From Streptomyces sp. SW4 (GTDB lineage: Bacteria; Actinomycetota; Actinomycetes; Streptomycetales; Streptomycetaceae): a DNA stretch of 64,000 nucleotides. Position numbers and translations under genes: made by a program. Under the pieces are notes generated by a model. It made no database searches. It worked only from the letters and a program-made list of their open reading frames with translations, and had not been told where the DNA came from. Location: NCBI GenBank assembly GCA_003248315.1, contig QKWM01000002.1, forward strand, positions 124,001-188,000, read 5' to 3'. Shown here piece after piece: positions 56,114 through 64,000 of the stretch (position 1 is the first letter of the stretch; each line of letters begins with the position of its first letter).

Positions 56114-57180
56114 TCAGGAGAAGATCTGCACCTTGCTGTGGTCGCCGAGGATCAGCCGGTGGGCCCTGGGGGTGTGCGGCGCGGGGGTCACGGTGACGTT
56201 GCGGCCGATGAGGGAGGCCTGCACGCGGCGCACGCCGTCCAGCCGGGAGTCCTGCAGCACGATGGAGAACTCGATCTCGCTGTCCTCGATCCGGCAGTTC
56301 TCCGCGATGGAGGTGTACGGGCCGACGTAGGAGCCGCTGATGACGCTGCCGGCGCCGATCACGGCGGGGCCGACGATGCGGGAGCCGCGCACCTCGGCGC
56401 CGGCCTCGACGCGGACCCGGCCGACGAGTTCGCTGCCGGCGTCGACGGTGCCCTCGACGCCCGCCCCGATGCCGTCCAGCACCGAGCGGTTGGCCTCCAG
56501 CATGTCGGCGACGTTCCCGGTGTCCTTCCAGTAGCCGCTGACGGTGGTCGAGCGGACGTCGTGCCGGGTGTCGATGAGCCACTGGATGGCGTCGGTGATC
56601 TCCAGCTCGCCGCGGGCGGAGGGGCGGATGGCCCGTACGGCCTCGTGGACGGCCGGCGTGAACAGGTAGACACCGACCAGCGCGAGGTCGCTCTTGGGCT
56701 TGGCCGGCTTCTCCTCCAGCCCGACCACCCGTCCGTCGGTGTCCAGTTCGGCGACGCCGAAGGCGGTCGGGTCCGAGACCCGGGTGAGCAGGATCTGCGC
56801 GTCGGGCCGCTCGGCGGTGAACTCCTCCACCAGCGGGGCGATGCCGCCGACCAGGAAGTTGTCGCCGAGGTACATCACGAAGTCGTCGTCGCCGAGGAAG
56901 TCCCGCGCGATGAGCACCGCGTGGGAGAGCCCGAGGGGCTTGTGCTGCGGCAGGTAGGTCACGTCGAGGCCGAAGCGGGAGCCGTCGCCGACGGCGGCAC
57001 GGATCTCGTCGGCGGTGTCCCCACCACCACCCCGACCTCGGTGATCTTGGCCTCGGCGATGGCCTCCAGGACGTAGTAGAGGACGGGCTTGTTCGCCACC
57101 GGCACCAGCTGCTTGGGCGAGGTGTGGGTGAAGGGGCGCAGGCGGGTGCCCGCACCTCCGGACAGGACCAGTGCCTTCAT
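56114..57180 (-). CDS. Glucose-1-phosphate thymidylyltransferase
   Basis: About 356 residues, the long form with a left-handed beta-helix C-terminus typical of antibiotic clusters (StrD type). It starts MKALVLSGGAGTRLRPFTHT and continues SPKQLVPVANKPVLYYVLEA, the nucleotide-binding signature, then MYLGDNFLVGGIAPLVEEF and GYWKDTGNVADMLEANRSVL. One frameshift lies near 57018. It makes dTDP-glucose, the substrate of the 4,6-dehydratase. It shares a 180-base divergent promoter region with the polyketide ketoreductase. Confidence 0.95.
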
Positions 57181-57302
57181 GGTCCGAACGGTAGGCAGCG
57201 GCGCTCAAATCCGGCTGGGGACCCGATCGCGCCGGGGCGGACGTGCCGTCCAGGCCGGCTCCACGGACGGCCCGTGGCCGCGGCGGCGGTGGCACAGTCG
57301 CA

Positions 57303-57332
57303 CCGCGGCGGGCGAGGGACCGCCCGCCGCGG
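57303..57332. promoter_or_regulatory. Perfect inverted repeat upstream of the ketoreductase
   Basis: Arms CCGCGGCGGGCG and CGCCCGCCGCGG pair perfectly around a six-base loop (AGGGAC), 28 bases before the ketoreductase ATG. The place fits a repressor operator or an mRNA leader hairpin. No binding protein is known. Confidence 0.45.
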
Positions 57333-57360
57333 GCGCGTGGTCACGATGTGAGGAGAGGGC

Positions 57361-58151
57361 ATGACCGAGAGGGACGGCAACCAGCGGATCGCGCTCGTGA
57401 CGGGCGGCACGAGCGGCATCGGTCTGGAGATCGTGCGGCGCCTGGCCGGCGCGGGCACGCCGGTGCACCTGTGCGGGCGCCACGAGGAGACCGTGAACGG
57501 CACGGTGAAGGAGCTGGCCGACGAGGGCCTGCCGGTCACCGGCTCGGTGTGCGACGTGCGCGACCCGGAGCAGATCCGGGAGCTGGTGCGCACGGTCGTC
57601 GAGCGGCACGGCCCGGTGCGGATCCTGGTGAACAACGCCGGCCGCAACGGCGGCGGGGTCACCGCCGAGCTGGACGACGAGCTGTGGACCGACGTCATCG
57701 AGACCAACCTGACCAGTGTCTTCCGCGTGACCAAGGAGGTGCTCACGACCGGCGGCATGCGCGAGGCCGGCTACGGGCGGATCATCAACATCGCCTCCAC
57801 GGGCGGCAAGCAGGGCGTGGTCCTCGCCGCTCCCTACTCGGCCTCCAAGCACGGCGTGGTGGGCTTCTCCAAGGCGCTCGGCCTGGAGCTGGCGAAGACC
57901 GGCATCACCGTCAACGCCGTCTGCCCGGGCTTCGTGGAGACGCCGATGGCGCAGCGGGTGCGCGAGGGGTACGCGGCCGCGTGGGGGTCACGGAGCAGGA
58001 GGCGTTCGACCGGATCACCACCCGGGTGCCGATGGGCCGCTACGTGACCGTCCGTGAGGTCGCGGCGATGGTCGAGTACCTGGTGGGCGACGACGCGCAG
58101 GCCGTCACCGCGCAGGCGCTGAACGTGTGCGGCGGCCTGGGCAACTACTGA
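57361..58151 (+). CDS. Type II polyketide ketoreductase (ActIII-like)
   Basis: About 263 residues. The start MTERDGNQRIALVTGGTSGI gives the cofactor loop; NNAGRNGGGVTAEL, IINIASTGGKQGVV and YSASKHGVVGFSKALGLELA supply the NNAG, Ser, Tyr and Lys motifs; the end NVCGGLGNY is that of C9 ketoreductases of aromatic polyketides. One frameshift near 57985 (GTGGGGG run) is repaired to read WGVTEQEAFDRIT. ATG after GAGGAGAGG. It reduces the C9 keto group of the nascent chain, matching the two-domain aromatase. KS and chain-length-factor genes are not in the window. Confidence 0.95.
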
Positions 58152-58163
58152 GGGCCGTGCGGC

Positions 58164-58191
58164 GCTCCCCCGGTGCCCGGTCCGGGGGAGC
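58164..58191. terminator. Terminator hairpin between ketoreductase and rsgA
   Basis: Perfect ten-base arms GCTCCCCCGG and CCGGGGGAGC around an eight-base loop, 12 bases after the ketoreductase stop and 24 bases after the convergent rsgA stop. Confidence 0.85.
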
Positions 58192-58215
58192 TTCGTGTGT
58201 CCGCGGAGGGGACCG

Positions 58216-59292
58216 TCAGCGGTGGGGGCGCTTCTTCAGGGCCCGGGCCCTGGCGCGGACGCGCTGCTTGTCCTGCGCCCGGGCCTGCGCGTCCTGGCGG
58301 AGTTCGAGCATGCGCTGCTCGCGGCGGAGCTTGTGCCAGTTGCCGAGGCGGCCCTCGTCCAGGGCGCCGTCGCCGACGGCGGCCCGCACCGCGCAGCCCG
58401 GCTCGGCGCCGTGCGTGCAGTCCCGGAAGCGGCACTCCCCGGTGAGTTCCTCGATGTCGCTGAAGGCGCGGTCGATGCCCTCGTCGGCGTCCCACACGGC
58501 GAGCCCGCGCATTCCGGGGGTGTCGATGAGCAGCCCGCCGTCGGGCAGCCGGACCAGTTCCCGGTGGGTGGTGGTGTGGCGGCCCTTGAAGTCGCCGCGC
58601 ACCTCCTGCGTGGACAGCCTTTCGTCGCCGCTGAGCCGGTTGACCAGGGTGGACTTGCCGACGCCCGAGAGGCCGACCAGGGCGACGGTGCGGCCGGGAC
58701 CGGCGTAGGGGGCGAGGTCGTCGAGGCCGTCGCCGGTGTGCGAGGAGATGGTGTGCACCGGCGTGCCGGGGGCGATGCCGCGCACCTCGTCGGCGGCGGC
58801 CTCGGGGTCGGGGTGCAGGTCGGCCTTGCTGAGCACGACGACGGGCTGGGCCCCGCTCTGCCAGGCCACGGCGAGATAGCGCTCGACGCGGCGCAGCCGC
58901 TGGTCCCCGGTGAGCGCAACGACGACGAAGACGGTGTCGACGTTGGCGGCGACGATCTGCGCCTCGGTCCGGGCGCCGGCCGTGCCGCGGACGAACGCGG
59001 AGTGGCGGGGCAGGATGTCCTCGACCCGGTCGTCCACGACGGCGACCCAGTCGCCGGTGGCGAGTCCGGGGCCGCCGCGGCGGTCCGTCTCGGGCCGGAA
59101 CACGCGCGGCGCCGGGGTGGCGCGTACGGTGCCGTCGGCGAGGAGCACGGTGCAGGCGCCGCGGTCGACCTGGCCGACGCGGCCGGGCCGGGCGCCGGGA
59201 AAGGCGTCCTCGTAGCCGCCGTCGGCCCAGGCCTCGGCCAGCTCCGGCCGCCAGCCCAGGGGTTCGAGGTCGGTGAAGTCGGTGATGGTCAA
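58216..59292 (-). CDS. rsgA: Ribosome small-subunit-dependent GTPase A (RsgA family)
   Basis: An intact protein of 358 residues with the circularly permuted GTPase order of RsgA: VVVLSKADLHPDPEAA (G4) comes before VALVGLSGVGKSTLVNRLSG (G1) and LIDTPGMRGLAVWD (G3), then the zinc site CRFRDCTHGAEPGC. The start is a TTG that overlaps the stop of the small upstream gene, after a GGAGAACG site. RsgA helps late 30S assembly and releases factors from the subunit. It is usually a housekeeping gene; here it is inside an antibiotic locus, so it might be a second copy. Confidence 0.93.
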   Translation of the reverse strand: MTITDFTDLEPLGWRPELAEAWADGGYEDAFPGARPGRVGQVDRGACTVLLADGTVRATPAPRVFRPETDRRGGPGLATGDWVAVVDDRVEDILPRHSAFVRGTAGARTEAQIVAANVDTVFVVVALTGDQRLRRVERYLAVAWQSGAQPVVVLSKADLHPDPEAAADEVRGIAPGTPVHTISSHTGDGLDDLAPYAGPGRTVALVGLSGVGKSTLVNRLSGDERLSTQEVRGDFKGRHTTTHRELVRLPDGGLLIDTPGMRGLAVWDADEGIDRAFSDIEELTGECRFRDCTHGAEPGCAVRAAVGDGALDEGRLGNWHKLRREQRMLELRQDAQARAQDKQRVRARARALKKRPHR

Positions 59293-59560
59293 CGGGCGTT
59301 CTCCTGCTCGGCGACGGGGACGGCCTCGGCGGCGGGGACGGTGACGGCGTCGGCGGCCGGCTCGGATACGGCCCCGGCCTTCGCGTCGGCCTCCCGGCCG
59401 GTGGCCGGGTGCCCCGGGCGGGGTCCGTGCCCGGCGCGGGCCTGCCCTCGCAGCCGCAGCCTCCCCGCTGCACCGTGAACCGGCGGCGCGGGGCGCCCTG
59501 AGGACTCGGCGCGCCCTGGGCGCCCTGGGCACTCTCCGCGCTCTGCGTGTTCTCGCTCAT
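59289..59560 (-). CDS. Small Cys-containing protein of unknown function
   Basis: About 90 residues after one frameshift near 59420. It starts MSENTQSAESAQGAQGAPSP and contains RRRFTVQRGGCGCEGRPAPG, then an Ala/Val/Pro-rich tail ending VAEQENAR. The CGC pair could bind a metal or be a redox site. No membrane segment is evident, and I do not recognise a family. It overlaps the S9 peptidase stop at its start (ATGA) and the rsgA TTG start at its end, so the three are translated together. Confidence 0.6.
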
Positions 59561-61397
59561 GCTCCCGCTTTCCTGTCGGGCGGCCGGGTGCCGACCCGGC
59601 TGCGGACGAAGGTGATCTGCGTGGTGATCGACTCGGCGCCGCGACCGGTGTGGGCGCTGCGGTGCCCCATCGCGCGGTAGTGGACCTCGACGTCGGCGCC
59701 CCGGCGGCGCAGCGCGGCGACGTAGTTCTCCACCTGCCGGGGCGGGCAGCGCGGGTCGTGTTCGGCGGCCAGGACCAGCAGCGGTGCGCGCACCGCGTCC
59801 GCGTAGGTGAGCGGGGACGCGGCGGCGTACTTGCCGGGGACTTCGGCGGGGCTGCCGCCGAACATGGCGCGGTCGACCCAGCGCAGCCCCTCGAACTCCT
59901 CCTCGTAGGCGGCGGCGTAGTCGCCGACCGGGTTCTCGGCGACGCCGCAGGCCCACAGCGCCGGCTGGGTGCCGAGGCCGAGCAGGACGAGGTAGCCGCC
60001 CCAGGAGCCCCGGCCAGGACGCAGCGCCCCGGGTCGACCAGTCCGTCGGCGACGAGGCGGGCGCGGACGGCCGCGACGTCGGCGAGTTCGGTGTGGCCGA
60101 CGGCGGCGCGGTGGGCGAGCCGCCAGGCGCGGCCGTGGTCCCCGGAGCCGCGGTAGTTGACGCGTACGACGGTGTAGCCGGCGTCGTTCCAGGCGGCGGC
60201 CTCGGGCAGGTAGGCGTCGCCGTCGGCGGCGTGCGGGCCGCCGTGCAGCAGGAACACCGCGGGGTGGGCGGTGCCGTCGGGCCGCCGCTCACCCTGTCCG
60301 GTGGGGGCGCTGACGTAGGCGGGCACCGCCCCGCCGGGGCCGTCGGCGTGCAGGGCGCGCACCGGTGAGGCGGGGCGCACCGCGCGGGGCACGGTGAGGA
60401 GTTCGGCGCCGCCGTCGTCGTACAGGACGGGGGCGGTGTCCGCGGCGGAGAACGTGTACCAGTGGCCGCCGTCGGGGCGGGCGGCGACCTCGTGGACGGT
60501 GCCGGGCGGGGTGGGCAGGAGGGTGGTGCGGCCGTCGGCGAGGGTGTGCCGCAGCAGTTGGCTGCGGCCCTGGTGGCGGTGGTGGAGCAGCAGCGCGCGG
60601 CCGTCCGGGTAGAACTGGGCGCGCACCTCGCCCGTCAGGCCGGTGGCGATCTCCTGCACCTCGCCGGTGTGCGGGTCCCACAGCAGCGGCGCGCGGACGC
60701 CGTGGCGTTCGTGGGTGGCGAGGATCTGGTGGCCGCCGGGCCGGAAGGGGCTGGAGAAGGGCGCGACCTCGATGCCGCTCGTGGGCCAGTCGCCGAGGTC
60801 GGCGACGGTCGTGCCGTCGAGGGTGGTCACCCGCAGGGCGGGCCGCTGCGGGTCGCCGCGCTCGGCGTGCACGTACAGCACCAGCGTCTCGTCGTCGCTG
60901 ATGCCGCCGACGTACAGCGGGCGGCTGCTCAGCCGCAGCGGTTCGGCCGCCCGGGCGCCGGGCCGCATCGCGTACAGGCCGTATCCGCCGGCGGGTTCGC
61001 CGACGCCGGCCACGGCGAGCCCGGACCGGCCGAGGGCGAGTCCTTCGGGGGTGCCGCCGGGCATGCCGGGCAGCGCGGGAACGGCGGGGCCGCCGCGCAG
61101 CGGGGAGCGGACCCAGTGGCCCTGTTCGGCACCGTCGTCGTCCCGGTACCACCACAGCCGCCGGCCGCGGGGGTCGACCAGGCCGAGTTCCACGCCGTGG
61201 GGCGCGTCGGTGAGCTGGCGGAAGGCGCCGGTGGCGAGGTCCCACACATAGAACTGCGCGGTGCCGCTCGCATTGCCGCGCACCGCGCACAGCGCCGGTC
61301 GCTCGCGGCCCCAGACGGGGAGCCCGACCGAGGGCACCGCGCAGCGGTCCGCCGGGCTCGACTCCGCTTCGAGTACCGCGCTGTACAAAGTCACCAC
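59557..61397 (-). CDS. S9-family prolyl oligopeptidase-like serine peptidase
   Basis: About 613 residues. A beta-propeller-like N-terminus (YVWDLATGAFRQLTDAPHGV, LVDPRGRRLWWYRDD, and similar blades) precedes an alpha/beta-hydrolase domain: VFLLHGGPHAADGDAYLPEA, VRVNYRGSGDHGRAWRL, and in the repaired frame a GGSWGGY nucleophile motif, AAEHDPRCPPRQVENYVAAL with the catalytic Asp, and a His region near YRAMGHRSAH. One frameshift near 60015 hits the nucleophile region. The GTG start at 61397 is a choice; the frame is open upstream. No signal peptide is seen. It may be an intracellular peptidase acting on peptide products, or unrelated to the pathway. Confidence 0.85.
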
Positions 61398-61453
61398 GCC
61401 AGTGTGTGGAAAGAGGATCGAGTCCGGCAAGAGCCTCGACGGAGTATCGCTGG
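61358..61453. promoter_or_regulatory. Weak SARP-type heptamer pairs near the flavin monooxygenase promoter
   Basis: TCGACTC (61358) and TCGAGTA (61369) are 11 bp apart, as are TCGACGG (61436) and TCGCTGG (61447). They lie 90-190 bases before the monooxygenase ATG. The first pair falls inside the assumed start of the S9 peptidase gene, which weakens the case or suggests a later peptidase start. Confidence 0.3.
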
Positions 61454-61543
61454 AGCGGAGTCGCACGGCCTTTCGAGACACCGCTCCCGGAACTCCCCTG
61501 CCCTTCTCCGTGATTCTCCTCGACGAACTCGGAGGGTTTTCAC

Positions 61544-63135
61544 ATGGGTGATGCGGCAGCAACGGCGTCGTCGTCCCAGGACGTTCTCGACTATGCGGTG
61601 GTGGGTGGCGGACCGGCCGGTCTGCAACTCGCGTACTTTCTGCACCGGCAGGGCCGTTCGTACCGGCTGCTGGAGGCGGGCGACGATGTCGGCACGTTCT
61701 TCACGCGGTATCCGCGGCACCGCCGGCTGATTTCCAACAACAAGGTGCACACCGGTTTCGACGACCCGGACAAGCGGCTGCGCTGGGACTGGAACTCCCT
61801 GCTGAGCGACGACCCGGAGCTGGTGTTCACGCGCTATTCGCAGGACTACTTCCCGAAGGCCGACGACCTCGTGCGCTATCTGCGCGACTTCCGGGAGCGG
61901 CACGGGCTCGCCGTCACCACCGGGGCGCGCGTCGCGCGGATCACACGCGCCGAGGAGCCGTCCGGCGCGGGCCTGTTCACGCTCCGGGACGAGGCGGGAC
62001 GCGTCTGGCGGGCGCGCCGGGTGGTGGTCGCCACCGGCTTCCACGTGCCGTTCGTGCCGCCCGGCGTGCCGGGCATCGAGCACGCCGAGAAGTACACCGA
62101 GATCTCCACCGACCCCGCGGACTACGCCGGTCAGCGGGTGCTGGTGGTGGGCAAGGGAAATTCCGGGTTCGAGACCGCGGAGAACATTTTCCAGCACACC
62201 GCGTCGACCCATATGCTCAGCCCTCACCCGGTCCGTCTGGCCTGGACCACGCACCATGTCAGCGACCTCCGGGCGGTCTACAACAACACGCTGGACTCCT
62301 ACCAGCTGAAGATGCAGAACACCATTCTCGACGGGACGCTGGAATCCATCGAGAAACTGGCGGACGGCAGGCTCCGGGTCGATTTCCGCTACAGCCACGC
62401 ACACGGGCAGCAGTGGACGCTCGACGTCGACCGGGTGGTGCTGTGCACCGGTTTCCGTCCGGACTTCTCCATATTCGGTGAGGGGCCGTTCCCCAGACCG
62501 TGCGCGAGGGCCGTTTTCCGGCCCTGACCAGCGCCTGGGAATCGGTCAACGTGCCCGATCTCTTCTTCTCCGGGACGCTGATGCAGGCCCGCGACTACAA
62601 GCGGTCCTTCTCGGGTTTCATCCACGGGTTCCGCTACAACATCCGCTTCCTCGCCGACTACTTCGCCGAGCGCTACCACGGGGAGCCGGCGCCCTGGCAG
62701 ACGCTGGAGCGCACTCCGGAGGCCCTGGTGGAGCGCATCGCCCGGCGCGCCGTGGACGCCTCGTCGGTCTTCCAGCTGCCGGGCTTCCTCGGTGACGTCT
62801 ACGCGCTGGACGGGCCGGACGGCACGGCGTCGACGCGGACCGACGTGCCCGTGGAGTTCGCCCTGGAGGCGCCCTGGGCGGCGGACCGCCCGCTGCTGGT
62901 CATGACGCTGGAGTACGGCAAGCTGCCGCCCGGCGCGGACCCGTTCCACGTGGAGCGCGACCCGGCGGACGGCTCGACCAGCCAGTTCATCCATCCCGTC
63001 CTGCGCCTGTACCGCGGCGGCGAACTGCTCGACACCCACCACATCCCGGAGGACCTGGAGAACGAGTGGGACAAGGAGATGTACCTCAAGCCGGCCCGGG
63101 AGGCGGTCGGCCGCATGCTGGAGCGCCTGCGCTGA
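61544..63135 (+). CDS. Flavin-containing monooxygenase-like oxidoreductase
   Basis: About 530 residues after one frameshift near 62495 (CCCC run). The FAD loop is YAVVGGGPAGLQLAYFLHRQ and the NADPH loop is VLVVGKGNSGFETAENIFQH; VVLCTGFRPDFSIF closes the dinucleotide part, followed by LFFSGTLMQARDYKRSFSGF. A C-terminal extension contains FELEAPWAADRP-like and HPVLRLYRGGELLDTHHIPE runs. The two-dinucleotide layout is that of class B flavin monooxygenases, which N- or S-oxygenate or do Baeyer-Villiger chemistry. The next gene, a dioxygenase, begins 31 bases later, so both may modify the same intermediate. Confidence 0.87.
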
Positions 63136-63165
63136 CGGGCCGGGCGCCGGGAGAAGGGGAACACC

Positions 63166-63915
63166 GTGCAGCCTGTGATCGACCAAGGCCGGTCCGTGGA
63201 CCTGGGCGTGGACGCCGACATCGCCGGTGAGGTGCGCCGCCGGGGCTACCTGACGGTGCCCGGCAGCGCCTTCCGCACCGGCGCCTGGGCGGCGGACCTG
63301 GCCCGGCTGCGGGCCGCGTACGAGGAGCTGGAGCCGGACGCGTATCTCGCCGACGGCGGCGCCTACCGGTTCCGCCGCCATGTCCGCTACCGCTGCCCCG
63401 CGGGCCGCCGGGCGCTGCTGGCCGAGCCGCCGGGCCCGTACATGCAGAGCGCCGAGGTCAATCCGTTCGCGGGCGGGGTGCCGCGGTACTTCGCCCCGGT
63501 CACGCCCGAGGTGCGGGACAACCCGTTCCTGCACGCCCTGCTGCTGCGCAGCCTGCGGGAGTTCGGGCAGGGCCTCGGTCCGTGCGACTGGGAGGTGGAC
63601 GTCCACCTGGTGCGGATCCGGGCGCTGGCCGACGAGGCCGGCCTGCCCTCACCGGAGGGGGTGCACCGCGACGGCTTCGAGTTCATCTCGCTGCACCTGA
63701 TGGACCGGCGCCGGGTGCTGGGCGGGCGCAGCATCATCTGCGCGGCCGACGGCACACCCCTGGAGGAGCCGCTGCTGGCGGACCCGATGGACTCGCTGTA
63801 CGCCGACGACCGCCGGATCCTGCACGGCACCGAGCCGGTGCGGCTGGACCCGGCGGCGGACGGGCCCGAGGGCCACCGGGACATGCTGCTCACCAGCTAC
63901 CGGCGCGTGGCCTGA
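63166..63915 (+). CDS. 2-oxoglutarate/Fe(II)-dependent dioxygenase (amino acid hydroxylase type)
   Basis: An intact 249-residue protein of the 2OG-Fe_Oxy_2 type (relatives include bacterial isoleucine dioxygenase). The iron ligands are expected in SPEGVHRDGFEFISLHLMDR (His and Asp) and in RRILHGTEPVRL (distal His); the 2OG-binding Arg is likely in MLLTSYRRVA. GTG start after GAGAAGGGG. Family members hydroxylate free or carrier-bound amino acids. The adjacent flavin monooxygenase suggests a two-step oxidation. Whether it serves the peptide or another pathway cannot be decided. Confidence 0.85.
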   Translation: MQPVIDQGRSVDLGVDADIAGEVRRRGYLTVPGSAFRTGAWAADLARLRAAYEELEPDAYLADGGAYRFRRHVRYRCPAGRRALLAEPPGPYMQSAEVNPFAGGVPRYFAPVTPEVRDNPFLHALLLRSLREFGQGLGPCDWEVDVHLVRIRALADEAGLPSPEGVHRDGFEFISLHLMDRRRVLGGRSIICAADGTPLEEPLLADPMDSLYADDRRILHGTEPVRLDPAADGPEGHRDMLLTSYRRVA

Positions 63916-63943
63916 GCCACGGCCGCCGCCACCGGCGCGGACG

Positions 63944-63995
63944 CCGGAGCCGGCGCCCCTCCGGATGCCGGTGCCCGCACGGGCGCCGGCTCCGG
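63944..63995. terminator. Terminator hairpin after the dioxygenase gene
   Basis: Perfect 15-base arms (63944-63958 and 63981-63995, core GGAGCCGGCGCCC) with a 22-base loop, beginning 28 bases after the stop codon of the dioxygenase gene. Confidence 0.8.
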
Positions 63996-64000
63996 GAGGG

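Overview
This window is a stretch of very GC-rich actinomycete DNA, almost certainly Streptomyces. It is packed with tightly coupled biosynthetic operons, GTG and TTG starts, an Sfp-type phosphopantetheinyl transferase and an rsgA-type GTPase. It holds most of the B-group streptogramin (pristinamycin I / virginiamycin S type) peptide machinery next to the tailoring and deoxysugar part of an aromatic type II polyketide cluster. From memory, Streptomyces pristinaespiralis has this arrangement: pristinamycin genes interleaved with a cryptic type II PKS cluster.

Region 1 (1-26766, all minus strand) starts at the high-coordinate end with two large NRPS genes. NRPS1 (C-A-T-C-A-T-E) has codes read as Thr and an Abu/Val-like residue that is epimerised. 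NRPS2 (C-A-T-C-A-nMT-T-C-A-T-C-A-T-TE) has codes read as Pro, N-methyl-Phe-like, pipecolate and a phenylglycine-like residue, then a cyclising thioesterase. Together they spell Thr, D-Abu, Pro, N-Me-Phe, Pip, Phg. Downstream in the same coupled operon are a DpgC-like dioxygenase, alpha and beta subunits of a 2-oxoacid dehydrogenase E1, a type II thioesterase and the start of an MbtH-like protein: a phenylglycine supply operon plus NRPS helpers. An atypical NarL-family regulator (26961-27666) and a phosphopantetheinyl transferase (27748-28650) lie just upstream of NRPS1.

Region 2 (28753-46592) is polyketide tailoring. A minus-strand operon encodes an acyl-CoA ligase, an ABM monooxygenase, an FAD hydroxylase, a two-domain aromatase/cyclase and an acyl-CoA dehydrogenase. 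Then come a beta-lactamase-fold protein with a Cys in place of the catalytic Ser, an SDR, an IS30-family element inserted inside a terminator hairpin, a methyltransferase, two SnoaL-like proteins, three NmrA-like reductases, an MDR reductase, an ectoine-synthase-like cupin, a divergent TrpD-like protein and a free acyl carrier protein. No KS-alpha/KS-beta pair is in the window.

Region 3 (47014-64000) holds a SWIM/SNF2 helicase pair, then deoxysugar genes (4,6-dehydratase, 3-ketoreductase, 2,3-dehydratase, 3,5-epimerase, thymidylyltransferase), the polyketide ketoreductase, an rsgA GTPase with a small Cys-containing protein and an S9 peptidase, a flavin monooxygenase and a 2-oxoglutarate dioxygenase. 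Heptameric TCGA-type direct repeats with 11-bp spacing, the signature of SARP regulators, sit upstream of the ligase operon, the 4,6-dehydratase and the 2,3-dehydratase/3-ketoreductase pair.

Most long genes are broken by one or more single-base frameshifts, usually at C or G runs, with full conservation continuing in the next frame. I treat these as sequencing errors and give coordinates for the repaired genes. No tRNA, rRNA or CRISPR array was seen.
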